A stretch of 64,000 bases of DNA, taken from NCBI RefSeq assembly GCF_023283985.1, contig NZ_JAKIKU010000010.1:1-64000 (forward strand). Reading direction: 5' to 3'. Below, piece by piece: positions 50,489 through 58,139 of the stretch. The notes beneath the pieces were generated by a model, which saw only the letters and a program-made list of their open reading frames with translations, was not told the origin of the DNA and searched no databases. Position 1 is the first letter of the stretch. Each line of letters opens with the position of its first letter. Both the position numbers and the translations under genes were made by a program. The stretch is from Shewanella electrodiphila (GTDB taxonomy: Bacteria > Pseudomonadota > Gammaproteobacteria > Enterobacterales > Shewanellaceae).

Positions 50489-50881
50489 ATGTCAGCCACT
50501 CCACTTCTCTCTGGTCAATTGTTGTTTGAACTGAATACGATGACTGCTATGGCAAAAATATATTGTCGCGCTCATCATCAGCAAGAACACAAAAAAACCT
50601 TATGCGCTGAATGCACAGAGCTACTGCAATATGCAGAAACCAGGCTCGACCGTTGTCCTTATGGTCAAGATAAACCGACCTGTAATAAATGCCCTGTGCA
50701 TTGTTATAAACCGCACATGAAACAAAAAGTCAAAGAAATCATGATTTACTCAGGCCCGCGTATGTTAATTCCCCATCCCATCATGTCGATTAAACATTTA
50801 TTGGCAGAAAGAAAGCCTGCGCCAGGTAAACCACCTGAGGGTGTATCTAATCGACATATAAGAAAGCAAAAATTAACTTAG
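50489..50881 (+). CDS. YgbA-family (nitrous-oxide-stimulated promoter family) Cys-rich protein
   Basis: 130 residues with conserved cysteines in YCRAHH, LCAEC, RCPYG, TCNKCPVHCY and the motif KEIMIYSGPRMLIPHPIMSI, the hallmark of the YgbA/NO-stimulated family. In E. coli, ygbA responds to nitric oxide; the Cys cluster suggests metal binding. Role not known. Stand-alone gene, ATG start. Confidence 0.85.
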   Translation: MSATPLLSGQLLFELNTMTAMAKIYCRAHHQQEHKKTLCAECTELLQYAETRLDRCPYGQDKPTCNKCPVHCYKPHMKQKVKEIMIYSGPRMLIPHPIMSIKHLLAERKPAPGKPPEGVSNRHIRKQKLT

Positions 50882-50941
50882 GGTACTGGTTGAAATAGTC
50901 GCTTACAGGTATTATCACTCTACTTTGAAAAGGGGTAATTC

Positions 50942-51856
50942 ATCGAACTCGGATCTTTTTTTGCGCAAGCTTACATATGGTTATCATTACTCAGTGGCAT
51001 TCATTGCTTAGGAGTGGGCTTATATGTACGTTATATCTATGCCAATAACGATCCTGCAACCACTCAAAGTAATCGTCTTCTTGGTGCATTATTCATCTTA
51101 ATTGCGCTCTTTTTTGCTACTGGTGCTATCCCACGAGACAGTGTGCAATATCAGATGCACTTTGTGCTTACCCTCATGGTGCCATTTTATTTTCTATTGA
51201 TGCCACTACTGTACTCGTACTGTAAATCGAGCCTGCAAATAAAGGTTTCAGAGCTCAATAGTAGTAAACATCTACTGCCCACCTTTATTTCCATGCTGGT
51301 GATTGTGTTAGCTGTGTCTTTTAATATCGGTATCGATCCAAACGCATCTCGCCAATCAGTCGCAACGGTCAGTGAACTCAGTCATATCAATATGATTGCC
51401 CTGATCATGCCTGGATTCATCATTTTACAGAGTGCTGTTTACTTTACGCTTATCTTTAAAACCCTCAGAAAACACAGAAAGCGGTTTAAGCTAGCAAACC
51501 AACAAACCTTAAAAGACATTCGATTTCGTTGGCTGCTAATTCTAACCTGTGGAATATTACTTAACTGGGTATTACGCCTTATCATGTTATTAGTACCGTT
51601 TTATTTTGGCGATACCGTTTCAGTACTGGCGCATACCATTGCTAGATTATCTCTATTATTGACTGTCTATGTATTTGCACTTTACGGGTTACACCAAATT
51701 ACCCGCGCGGCTTATCTTCGCGGAACCACAAATTTGAGTAATGAAGCCAGTACAAAACCACAAAAAGCCAGCGAGCAGCTACTTAATTCAGAAGAGTTGA
51801 ACTACTTACAGACAATAATGAACGACGAAAATACGACAGAAAAGCGAGTCCATTAA
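50942..51856 (+). CDS. Multi-pass membrane protein with apparent ATC start
   Basis: About 304 residues with some seven hydrophobic helices and a polar, acidic C-terminal tail. The layout resembles the membrane sensor part of certain membrane-bound AraC-type regulators, but no helix-turn-helix follows, so I give no function. The frame remains open above GTG 51014 for 24 further codons that complete a first membrane helix (FFAQAYIWLSLLSGIHCLGV). An ideal AAGGGG lies six bases before ATC 50942, so I start there; GTG 51014 lies inside that helix. An S9 peptidase gene follows after 25 bases. Confidence 0.6.
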   Translation: MELGSFFAQAYIWLSLLSGIHCLGVGLYVRYIYANNDPATTQSNRLLGALFILIALFFATGAIPRDSVQYQMHFVLTLMVPFYFLLMPLLYSYCKSSLQIKVSELNSSKHLLPTFISMLVIVLAVSFNIGIDPNASRQSVATVSELSHINMIALIMPGFIILQSAVYFTLIFKTLRKHRKRFKLANQQTLKDIRFRWLLILTCGILLNWVLRLIMLLVPFYFGDTVSVLAHTIARLSLLLTVYVFALYGLHQITRAAYLRGTTNLSNEASTKPQKASEQLLNSEELNYLQTIMNDENTTEKRVH

Positions 51857-51881
51857 TATAATAAAAAAGGAAAGGATCTCC

Positions 51882-53942
51882 ATGACACTATCCAGCACAA
51901 CCTTACGCCGTATTGGCATGTTCACGCTAATGGGCTTATCAACTCAAGTCTATGCTAATCAAGCTAATAAAATTACTATCGACGACTTTTTTGATATCGG
52001 CATAATGAAACAAGTCCGTTTCAGTCCCAATGCTAAACACGCTATTTGGGTCGAAAGCCGCTGGGATAAAGAGCTCGATAAAGCGCAAGCTGACTTATGG
52101 AAAGTTGACACCAAAACACGTCAAGCTCAACGTCTCACTTTTAGTAACGAAAATGAATCAAGCCCGGTATGGAGTGCAGATGGGCAATATATTTATTTCC
52201 TCAGCAAACGCACTGATACCAGTGAAAAAGCGCCATTCAATGGTAAAAATCAAGTCTTTAGAATGACCGCAAACGGTAATGACATTCAGCCTCTCACCAA
52301 AGAGGTTAAAGGTGTTAACGCATTTCAAATAAGCCAAGATGGCAAAAACCTGTACTTTATCGGCAATAAAACCGTTGAAGAAACAGACCAATGGAGCGCC
52401 ATGCGAAACAGCCATAGTGCACCAGAGTATGGTCACGGCTCGCACGATTCCAATCCATTACATGTTCTGGACTTAGAACACTATAAGCAAAAAACACTGA
52501 TTGATGACGGTAAAGTCGTGTGGCAATTTAGCGTCAATCAAGACCAATCAAAAATTGCCCGAATTACCACAGAAGATAATGAATTAGTCAAACTTGAAGG
52601 CTGGTCAGATATCGACATCTTTGATATCAGCAATCAGAAGCATCAAGTATTGCAAGACACTCAATGGCGCCAACAAGCCCCATCACCATATGGCTGGTTG
52701 CTCGGGTTATCATGGCATGAAGACAATCATAACCTGGCATTTAGAATCGATTTTGACGGTCACCCAGGTAAGTTGTTCATCGCAGATATTAACGCTAACA
52801 ACACGAAAATAACTGAGTTAACTCGCCCAGATAAAGTCACCTTAAATGGCGACGATCTTAAATGGCGCCCCGACAGTGATGAGATTTGTTATCGCGGTGC
52901 AATCGAAGCCAAAGTTAAAATTTACTGCACTGAGTTTGACAATGTTCAACAGCAAGAAACTCGCAGTGTCATCGGTGCTGATACTGTCGTTGGCAGTTAT
53001 GACTTTAGCCAGTCTGGTAAGAAGGTTGCGCTAAGCCATAATGGCTTAACCCATTTCAGTGATTTATTCATTGCTGATGCCAACAATCGCCGCGCTAAAA
53101 TTAAGCGTATTAGCGATATCAACTCTCAAGTCAGCCAATGGCAATTACCTCAAATTTCGATAGTAAAATGGACCGCACCAGATGGCAGTGATGTTGAAGG
53201 TATTCTAGAACTTCCCCATGGCTACACCAAAACACAAGGTCGTTTACCCTTAGTCGTGCAAATTCATGGTGGACCGACTGCTGCCACCCCTTATGCACTG
53301 CAACACCGTTCCTATGGGCGCAGCACTTTTTCTGCTGATGGCTGGGCTATTTTGTCGCCAAACTATCGTGGTTCCACTGGCTATGGCGATAAGTTCTTAA
53401 CCGAATTAGTCGGTCGTGAACACGATATTGAAGTCAACGATATTCTTGCTGGCGTCGATTACCTAATCGCAGAAGGCATTGTTGATGAAGATAAAATGGC
53501 TGTGATGGGCTGGAGTAATGGCGGCTATTTAACGAATGCTTTAATTAGCACAACTGATCGCTTTAAAGCCGCGAGCTCTGGTGCTGGGGTGTTCGATCAA
53601 CGTTTACAGTGGATGCTAGAAGATACACCCGGTCATGTGGTTAACTTTATGGAAGGACTACCTTGGGAAAAGCCAGAAGCATACTCCCATGGCTCATCAT
53701 TGACCAAAGCTAATAATATCACCACGCCTACTCTTATTCACATTGGCGAAAACGATCAACGCGTGCCAGTTGGCCATGCACAAGGGCTATATCGTGCCTT
53801 AAGGCACTATTTAAATGTACCTGTAGAATTAGTGGTCTACCCAGGAGAAGGCCACGGCCTGAACCATTATCAGCACCGTAAAGCAAAAATGGAGTGGGAC
53901 AAAAAGTGGTTTGATTATTATGTCTTAGGTATAGAAGACTAA
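51882..53942 (+). CDS. Secreted S9-family prolyl oligopeptidase-type peptidase
   Basis: 686 residues. A signal peptide (to about QVYA, residue 25) directs it to the periplasm or beyond. An N-terminal TolB-like beta-propeller (repeated SPVWSADGQYIYFLS-type blades) shields the C-terminal alpha/beta hydrolase domain, in which the catalytic Ser sits in GWSNGGYL, Asp in ENDQRVP and His in GEGHGL. It belongs to the dipeptidyl/acylaminoacyl peptidase branch; substrate unknown. ATG start with AAAGGA upstream. Confidence 0.9.
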   Translation: MTLSSTTLRRIGMFTLMGLSTQVYANQANKITIDDFFDIGIMKQVRFSPNAKHAIWVESRWDKELDKAQADLWKVDTKTRQAQRLTFSNENESSPVWSADGQYIYFLSKRTDTSEKAPFNGKNQVFRMTANGNDIQPLTKEVKGVNAFQISQDGKNLYFIGNKTVEETDQWSAMRNSHSAPEYGHGSHDSNPLHVLDLEHYKQKTLIDDGKVVWQFSVNQDQSKIARITTEDNELVKLEGWSDIDIFDISNQKHQVLQDTQWRQQAPSPYGWLLGLSWHEDNHNLAFRIDFDGHPGKLFIADINANNTKITELTRPDKVTLNGDDLKWRPDSDEICYRGAIEAKVKIYCTEFDNVQQQETRSVIGADTVVGSYDFSQSGKKVALSHNGLTHFSDLFIADANNRRAKIKRISDINSQVSQWQLPQISIVKWTAPDGSDVEGILELPHGYTKTQGRLPLVVQIHGGPTAATPYALQHRSYGRSTFSADGWAILSPNYRGSTGYGDKFLTELVGREHDIEVNDILAGVDYLIAEGIVDEDKMAVMGWSNGGYLTNALISTTDRFKAASSGAGVFDQRLQWMLEDTPGHVVNFMEGLPWEKPEAYSHGSSLTKANNITTPTLIHIGENDQRVPVGHAQGLYRALRHYLNVPVELVVYPGEGHGLNHYQHRKAKMEWDKKWFDYYVLGIED

Positions 53943-54212
53943 GCAAAACTCAAACTAATCAATTGTCATCATTTCGACCTAAAGATTAACAACTCCTAGT
54001 GAGTCAGCCTGAACAATAGCTGTCATTAGGCGTTTTAGTTTTGTGCTTCCGGCTCTGGCTTTGTTATGCTGCTAGTCTGAATTGATTATCGACTTTTTAG
54101 TCATTGAGCATCAACCGTGTTACCGCTCAAGGATTCAAGTTGCTGTTAGCATGTGCTAGCTAATGGTTCAGCCTAAGTTGAGCCCTGCTTTCCCTTACTT
54201 GTAGGAGTAAAT

Positions 54213-54785
54213 ATGAAAAACATATTATCACTGTTGTCCGTCACCTTCGTCTTAATAGGACTGACTTTTTCAAATTTTGCACATGCTGATAAATATGCCA
54301 AAACAGTGGAAGACTTTAGAAAAGCCCCTGAAGTACAGAATTTTTTTCAAAATGCTTATGGTTATGCCATTTATCCAACCGTGGGTAAAGGCGGCATTGG
54401 TATTGGCGCAGCGTATGGCGCGGGTCGAGTGTACAAAGGCGGGATCCATACTGGCGACTCCACCCTATCGCAACTGTCTATCGGCTTTCAGTTAGGTGGC
54501 CAAGCTTACAGCGAAATTATATTTTTTAAGAATAAAGCCGCCTACGATGATTTTACTAGCGGTACCTTTGAATTCAGTGCACAAGCATCAGCTGTTGCCA
54601 TTACCGTTGGCGCGAACGCGCAAGTGGGCTCAACGGGCAATTCAGCCGCGGCAGGTAATGCGGGTAACCGCACCGCAGCCAAAGCTAATTACATGAACGG
54701 CATGGCCATTTTTACTGCCGCAAAAGGTGGACTAATGTATGAAGCAGCCATTGCAGGACAAGCCTTTAGCTTTGATGCTAAATAG
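54213..54785 (+). CDS. SYLF-domain (YSC84-like) lipid-binding protein
   Basis: 190 residues with signal peptide MKNILSLLSVTFVLIGLTFS (to about HADK). The SYLF domain shows the Gly-rich block GYAIYPTVGKGGIGIGAAYG and FFKNKAAYDDF. Eukaryotic relatives bind phosphoinositides; bacterial function is unclear. Probably periplasmic. TAGGAG ribosome site upstream; a terminator follows. Confidence 0.88.
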   Translation: MKNILSLLSVTFVLIGLTFSNFAHADKYAKTVEDFRKAPEVQNFFQNAYGYAIYPTVGKGGIGIGAAYGAGRVYKGGIHTGDSTLSQLSIGFQLGGQAYSEIIFFKNKAAYDDFTSGTFEFSAQASAVAITVGANAQVGSTGNSAAAGNAGNRTAAKANYMNGMAIFTAAKGGLMYEAAIAGQAFSFDAK

Positions 54786-54820
54786 TTCTTTATAAAAGAA
54801 AAGAAAACCAACCCAATAAA

Positions 54821-54845
54821 AAGGCTGCTGTTGCAGCCTTTTTTA
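54821..54845 (+). terminator. Terminator of the SYLF gene
   Basis: AAGGCTGC/GCAGCCTT hairpin with a TGTT loop, followed by TTTT. Confidence 0.9.
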
Positions 54846-55046
54846 CACTCATTTTAAAACATAATCTGATAAACAGTTACTTTCACTACAATCATAAGCA
54901 GACAAATCAAACTATCATTGATAAACCTGCTCTAATGCATTTTGTTGTATTACAGGTGTTGGATTAGCAACCGCTAACAAACTTCTGGACAGAAACGCGT
55001 TAGACTTTTAACTCTATTCTGTGAGTTTCAGATTATAATTTCTATG

Positions 55047-55148
55047 ACTTAACGCCCATATTAAGCGGACTATAATAGTTGGTTATAATGTGGAGCGAAG
55101 CGGAACCTAACCAACTGTTTTAGTTCCGTTTAAATTGCCTTGTTAGGT
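55047..55148 (-). repeat. Integron-type attC site 1
   Basis: On the minus strand the element begins ACCTAAC (RYYYAAC) and ends GTTAAGT (GTTRRRY), spanning 102 bp. Inside, AGTTGGTTA pairs perfectly with TAACCAACT. Outside that, TTAA-CGGA-CTA pairs with TAG-TCCG-TTAA, leaving single unpaired bases, as expected for the extrahelical bases read by integron integrases. The end GGGCGTTA resembles Vibrio-type attC sites. The stop codon of the upstream gene lies within ACCTAAC. Confidence 0.88.
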
Positions 55149-55571
55149 GTATTTTATTTCGAATTCACCCAGTGTATTCTTCACTTTGAAGATGTCTGCT
55201 CCAATAACAAAAACTCGGTACCTTGGATCGTTAGCTGTATTGTAAGCAGGGATATCATTCCTTATCGATTGTATTTCGAAGCCAGCAAGCTTATCGACCA
55301 GCTCAAAGGCTTGGCTCTCAAGTTTAAAAAAACCAACCAAGTGCAAATGTTCAAGGTTTAATATGAGGTCGTAAAAATACTTGCAAGCTTCACTTTCAGA
55401 TTTTGATGTATAAAGAGGCTCCGAATCTACACCTCGTTCTGAATAAAAGACTGACCACTTCCCTGCAACTTTATCCAAACAATATGCATCACTTTGGCGA
55501 GACAAAACAGCAAAGCTATTTTGTGTACACCCTTCAGACAATAATTTATCGGCTAACTCTGATACAAACAT
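55143..55571 (-). CDS. Cassette gene A: hypothetical 142-aa protein, immunity-like appearance
   Basis: 142 residues, soluble, acidic, without signal peptide. Pattern GKWSVFYSERG followed by EACKYFYDLIL is reminiscent of small proteins often labelled as toxin-immunity-like in cassette arrays, but I cannot confirm a family. It occupies an entire integron-type cassette: its ATG is 7 bases from the upstream attC core, whose AGGTG serves as its ribosome site, and its TAA is inside its own attC. No toxin partner in the same cassette. Confidence 0.85.
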   Translation of the reverse strand: MFVSELADKLLSEGCTQNSFAVLSRQSDAYCLDKVAGKWSVFYSERGVDSEPLYTSKSESEACKYFYDLILNLEHLHLVGFFKLESQAFELVDKLAGFEIQSIRNDIPAYNTANDPRYRVFVIGADIFKVKNTLGEFEIKYT

Positions 55572-55577
55572 TTATAC

Positions 55578-55679
55578 ACCTAACGCCCAAATAAGGGGCT
55601 GATAATAGTTTGCTAAAATAGTGTAGCGAAGCGAAACCGAGCAAACTGTTAGCAGTCCCGCTTAATTTTCTTGTTAGGT
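55578..55679 (-). repeat. Integron-type attC site 2
   Basis: Also 102 bp. On the minus strand it starts ACCTAAC, ends GTTAGGT. AGTTTGCT pairs with AGCAAACT, and AAG-GGG-CTG pairs with CAG-CCC-CTT leaving an extra C and A on one side. Its loop shares CGCTTCGCT with site 1, but the stems differ in sequence while keeping pairing, so structure rather than sequence is conserved. Confidence 0.9.
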
Positions 55680-55684
55680 TTCAA

Positions 55685-56062
55685 CTACATCCAATCGTGG
55701 GCTATTGTCATACCCCCAATAAAGAAAATAAAAAAAGCACAGATTACGTTAGGGAAATGCAATAGATGAACTAAACTAGCCTTCGGGTATTTAAGGAAGC
55801 TATATACAACCGAGATAACTCCTAAAAAAATAATAAACAGAAATATATATGAAGAAAAACTACTATCTCCGGTTTCCGTATAACCCGAAATAAATACAGC
55901 GAAGAATGAAGCTAGAACAAAGATTAATCCGTGAGCTGAACTTAAAACTCTTTCTCTAACATTTAAGCTACCGCTAGAAAACCAATAAACAAGTGATGCA
56001 ATTACTGGAATAAAAAGAAAAATGTATACTTGCGACAAGGCGCTTAGTTGATATGACGACAT
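55685..56062 (-). CDS. Cassette gene B: small four-helix membrane protein
   Basis: 125 residues with four hydrophobic helices (for example VYIFLFIPVIASLVYWF, GLIFVLASFFAVFISGY, FLFIIFLGVISVVYSFL, VICAFFIFFIGGMTI). No family recognised. ATG 56062 is preferred because AAGGA lies five bases before it; ATG 56068 leaves no spacing. It ends five bases before attC site 2 and begins just after a GTTAGGT core at 56076-56082, so it is the body of a second cassette. Confidence 0.85.
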   Translation of the reverse strand: MSSYQLSALSQVYIFLFIPVIASLVYWFSSGSLNVRERVLSSAHGLIFVLASFFAVFISGYTETGDSSFSSYIFLFIIFLGVISVVYSFLKYPKASLVHLLHFPNVICAFFIFFIGGMTIAHDWM

Positions 56063-56075
56063 GCTCATCCTTGAA

Positions 56076-56082
56076 ACCTAAC
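56076..56082 (-). other. Orphan attC/attI-like core site
   Basis: GTTAGGT on the minus strand (matching GTTRRRY), placed where the 5' boundary of cassette B should be. The DNA beyond it does not fold into a convincing attC, so it may be the remains of an attI or of a decayed site. Confidence 0.6.
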
Positions 56083-56593
56083 AGCTTATTCAATAGCAGC
56101 ACAATAATGTTCCAGGCTGCTCAATTCAAACTTCAAAGATACCATCGCTAAGTCATTGTTGTAAATCGAATATTCCCCTTAAACTCTTAAGCAATGCTCA
56201 TAATACTGCCGGAGAAAGAATGCGTTTTTGTTTACTAGGTCTATACAACACTTTAAAAAGTTCCGCTGTAGATTGATATTTATGGGTTTTCTTGAATGTT
56301 ATAAAATTATCGATGCGTAAAAAGCTCATTTTACGCATCCTTTGGCGCCAGAATTATCTCAATTTGGAGAAAATCAGTTATACCTGTATGGCAATCAGTC
56401 ATTTGGACGACAAGTAAGGCGGTGATAATCGATTAGAAATAGTAAGGTTATGCTGATTATCCCATTGCTAGCACCAACTCATTTCGGGGCATAAACGAGT
56501 TACCAGCACCAACTTTATACTTCATTTACATTGACTAAATTTCAGTAGTCCATGACTGTAATTTAACCCATTGCCTGCCGCAGGCTATCGTGC

Positions 56594-56675
56594 AAGCACG
56601 ACTGTGACACGCAGCAAGTTCGTCCCTGAAAGCTCGGCCATGACGTCCATGTCATGGACGGTCACAGCCGTGCTT
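56594..56675 (+). repeat. Long inverted repeat (REP-like)
   Basis: 15-base arms AAGCACGACTGTGAC (56594-56608) and GTCACAGCCGTGCTT (56661-56675) pair with one mismatch. The internal DNA holds a second small palindrome GTCCATG-T-CATGGAC. Resembles dispersed palindromic elements. Confidence 0.75.
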
Positions 56676-56976
56676 ACACCGGAATTTTCATTTCTTCGAT
56701 TTAACTTTATTCGTGACAATTTAAAAAGCTAAATTACTCAAGTTGCGTGGGTGCTTTTGATCTTCTTTGAATGTTCAATTTGAAATGAGGTAAGTAAGAA
56801 AATTGCGTGAGTCCAGACAAGGATGTCTGGCTAGCTTTCGAGGGGAAGGGACGCCCCATCGTAAGCGTTAGTGATTTTTGTAGCTTGCCGAAACGGACTC
56901 AAAATGAAGTTTAAAGCTGGATCATTCTCCGTTGGAAATTTTGCTGTTTAAATTTCGCCGGAGCGGCAAGCGATAT

Positions 56977-57008
56977 CGAAAAGGGAAATGCTGTTGTTTC
57001 CCTTTCGT
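56977..57008 (+). repeat. Hairpin CGAAAAGGGAAA / TTTCCCTTTCG
   Basis: Near-perfect 11-base arms around a nine-base loop within the repeat-rich region. Confidence 0.75.
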
Positions 57009-57032
57009 CTGGTGTGGGCGAAGCGCCACGAC

Positions 57033-57104
57033 CTTGATTAAGATCTTGATTTAGATTTTGATTTAGATTTTGATTTAGATTTTGATTTAAATTCGATTCA
57101 AATA
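57033..57104 (+). repeat. 12-bp tandem repeat, six units
   Basis: Unit TTTGATTTAGAT, three nearly perfect copies flanked by degenerate ones. On the minus strand it can be read as Asn-Leu-Asn-Gln repeats within a 66-codon frame (56911-57111), which I regard as spurious because the rest of that frame overlaps the inverted repeats. Confidence 0.88.
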
Positions 57105-57315
57105 AAATCATTAGCTGGCTAAAGCTGCTAAATCGTTTTGGGGCCTAAGCTTGTTAGGGATTTAAGAAAACTCAGCATATTTATTATTGTTAAGCTACTC
57201 GTTATCCAGCTCTCGTCCCTCTGAATAATCAACTCACTCTTGAGCTTTTATTAGAAAATGCCAGTAAGTTCGTATCAAATAAAAAACCTCTTCCCACACA
57301 AAGCAAGAAGAGGTT

Positions 57316-57372
57316 TTACTGCCTTTCGGCAGGAGTATCAAAATCGACTTTTAAGTCACGATTTTCGCGTGT
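57316..57372 (-). pseudogene. 3'-end relic of a duplicated neighbour gene
   Basis: Nineteen codons reading TRENRDLKVDFDTPAERQ and a stop match the C-terminal TRENRDFRVDFDLTKP of the next gene (57422-58006). At DNA level 57338-57373 and 57471-57506 match at 32 of 36 positions. An in-frame TAG lies just upstream, so only the tail of a former tandem copy remains, with its terminator (57285-57314) still in place. Confidence 0.8.
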
Positions 57373-57421
57373 TTTAGCTGCCTATGATGTCATTTATGCA
57401 GGCTTATGCTTTAAGCAACGG

Positions 57422-58006
57422 TTACTCATGACCCCAAGGCGTTGGCGGAAGTGCCACTGGCTTAGTTAAGTCAAAATCGACTCTAAAATCACGGTTTTCG
57501 CGTGTTAGACGATAAGTAAACGTCTCAGGTTCAATATACATGTGCCACACGTTAGTCACCGAAGCTGTTAAACCATTTTCGCTAAAGTTATCAATCGACT
57601 CTTGGTCAACAGGAAATGATTGTTGTGTTGCAGTGCCCATATCTGCAGTATCACCGCCGTACATAGTCACTTTGTCTTCAGTGCCATCTTCATGGCGATG
57701 ATCATGCTTTAAACGCAAGCCAGTCTCTGTTTTAGTAATAACCCAGGTACGCGAGTGATCATCACCTACATGAAATGGGATTTTAAGTTCTGTATCGCTG
57801 CATTCACGAACATGCATAACCAATGCTTTGTTGCTGAATGCTGAGTCAGCTTCATTGCCTGCGGTCACTTCACCTGCGAACGCTTTACCGCAATGGGCAG
57901 CAATGGCATCAAAATATTGATGTTGCGGGTTTTCTTTAGGGGCATGAGCCATAGCCATCGCAGGCACCATGCTGCTGATTACACCAGCGACCAATATTTT
58001 TTTCAT
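57422..58006 (-). CDS. Secreted hypothetical protein (194 aa)
   Basis: Signal peptide MKKILVAGVISSMVPAMAMA with cleavage after MAHA or MAMA. The mature protein has one cysteine pair (AAHCGKAF; RECSDTEL) and His/Asp-rich stretches (LKHDHRHEDGTED). I know no function; probably periplasmic. A relic of a second copy of its 3' end lies immediately downstream. Confidence 0.8.
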   Translation of the reverse strand: MKKILVAGVISSMVPAMAMAHAPKENPQHQYFDAIAAHCGKAFAGEVTAGNEADSAFSNKALVMHVRECSDTELKIPFHVGDDHSRTWVITKTETGLRLKHDHRHEDGTEDKVTMYGGDTADMGTATQQSFPVDQESIDNFSENGLTASVTNVWHMYIEPETFTYRLTRENRDFRVDFDLTKPVALPPTPWGHE

Positions 58007-58085
58007 TATTATTCCTTTTGGTATCGATCAATTAACTTTTATTAACACACCACAGTAACAGTGATTGTTTAATTTAACCTGAAAA

Positions 58086-58110
58086 AAAACCGTCTGCAAA
58101 GACGGTTTTT
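58086..58110 (-). terminator. Terminator between ygiQ and the secreted protein gene
   Basis: AACCGTC/GACGGTT hairpin flanked by A- and T-runs, 30 bases after the ygiQ stop. Confidence 0.9.
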
Positions 58111-58139
58111 ATATGAGACTCATGACTAGCTATCAGGCT

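Larger units (their letters stand above)
56083..57315 (+). other. 1.2-kb gene-poor region rich in repeats
   Basis: No gene of normal size. It holds the inverted repeats and tandem repeat listed separately, an 11-bp-arm hairpin GATGCGTAAAA/TTTTACGCATC at 56312-56339, and two short coding-like frames: 43 codons on the minus strand (56198-56329, ending RPSKQKRILSPAVL) and an open stretch on the plus strand at about 56326-56425. These may be debris of a lost mobile element; neither is recognised. A terminator-like hairpin AACCTCTTC/GAAGAGGTT lies at 57285-57314. Confidence 0.5.

Noticed and set aside
56198-56329. 43-codon minus-strand frame ending RPSKQKRILSPAVL
   Set aside because: Looks coding-like but no family recognised and its ATG sits in a hairpin. 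Kept only as possible debris of a mobile element.
56911-57111. 66-codon minus-strand frame with NLNQ repeats
   Set aside because: It is produced by the 12-bp tandem repeat and runs through a hairpin element; no ribosome site.
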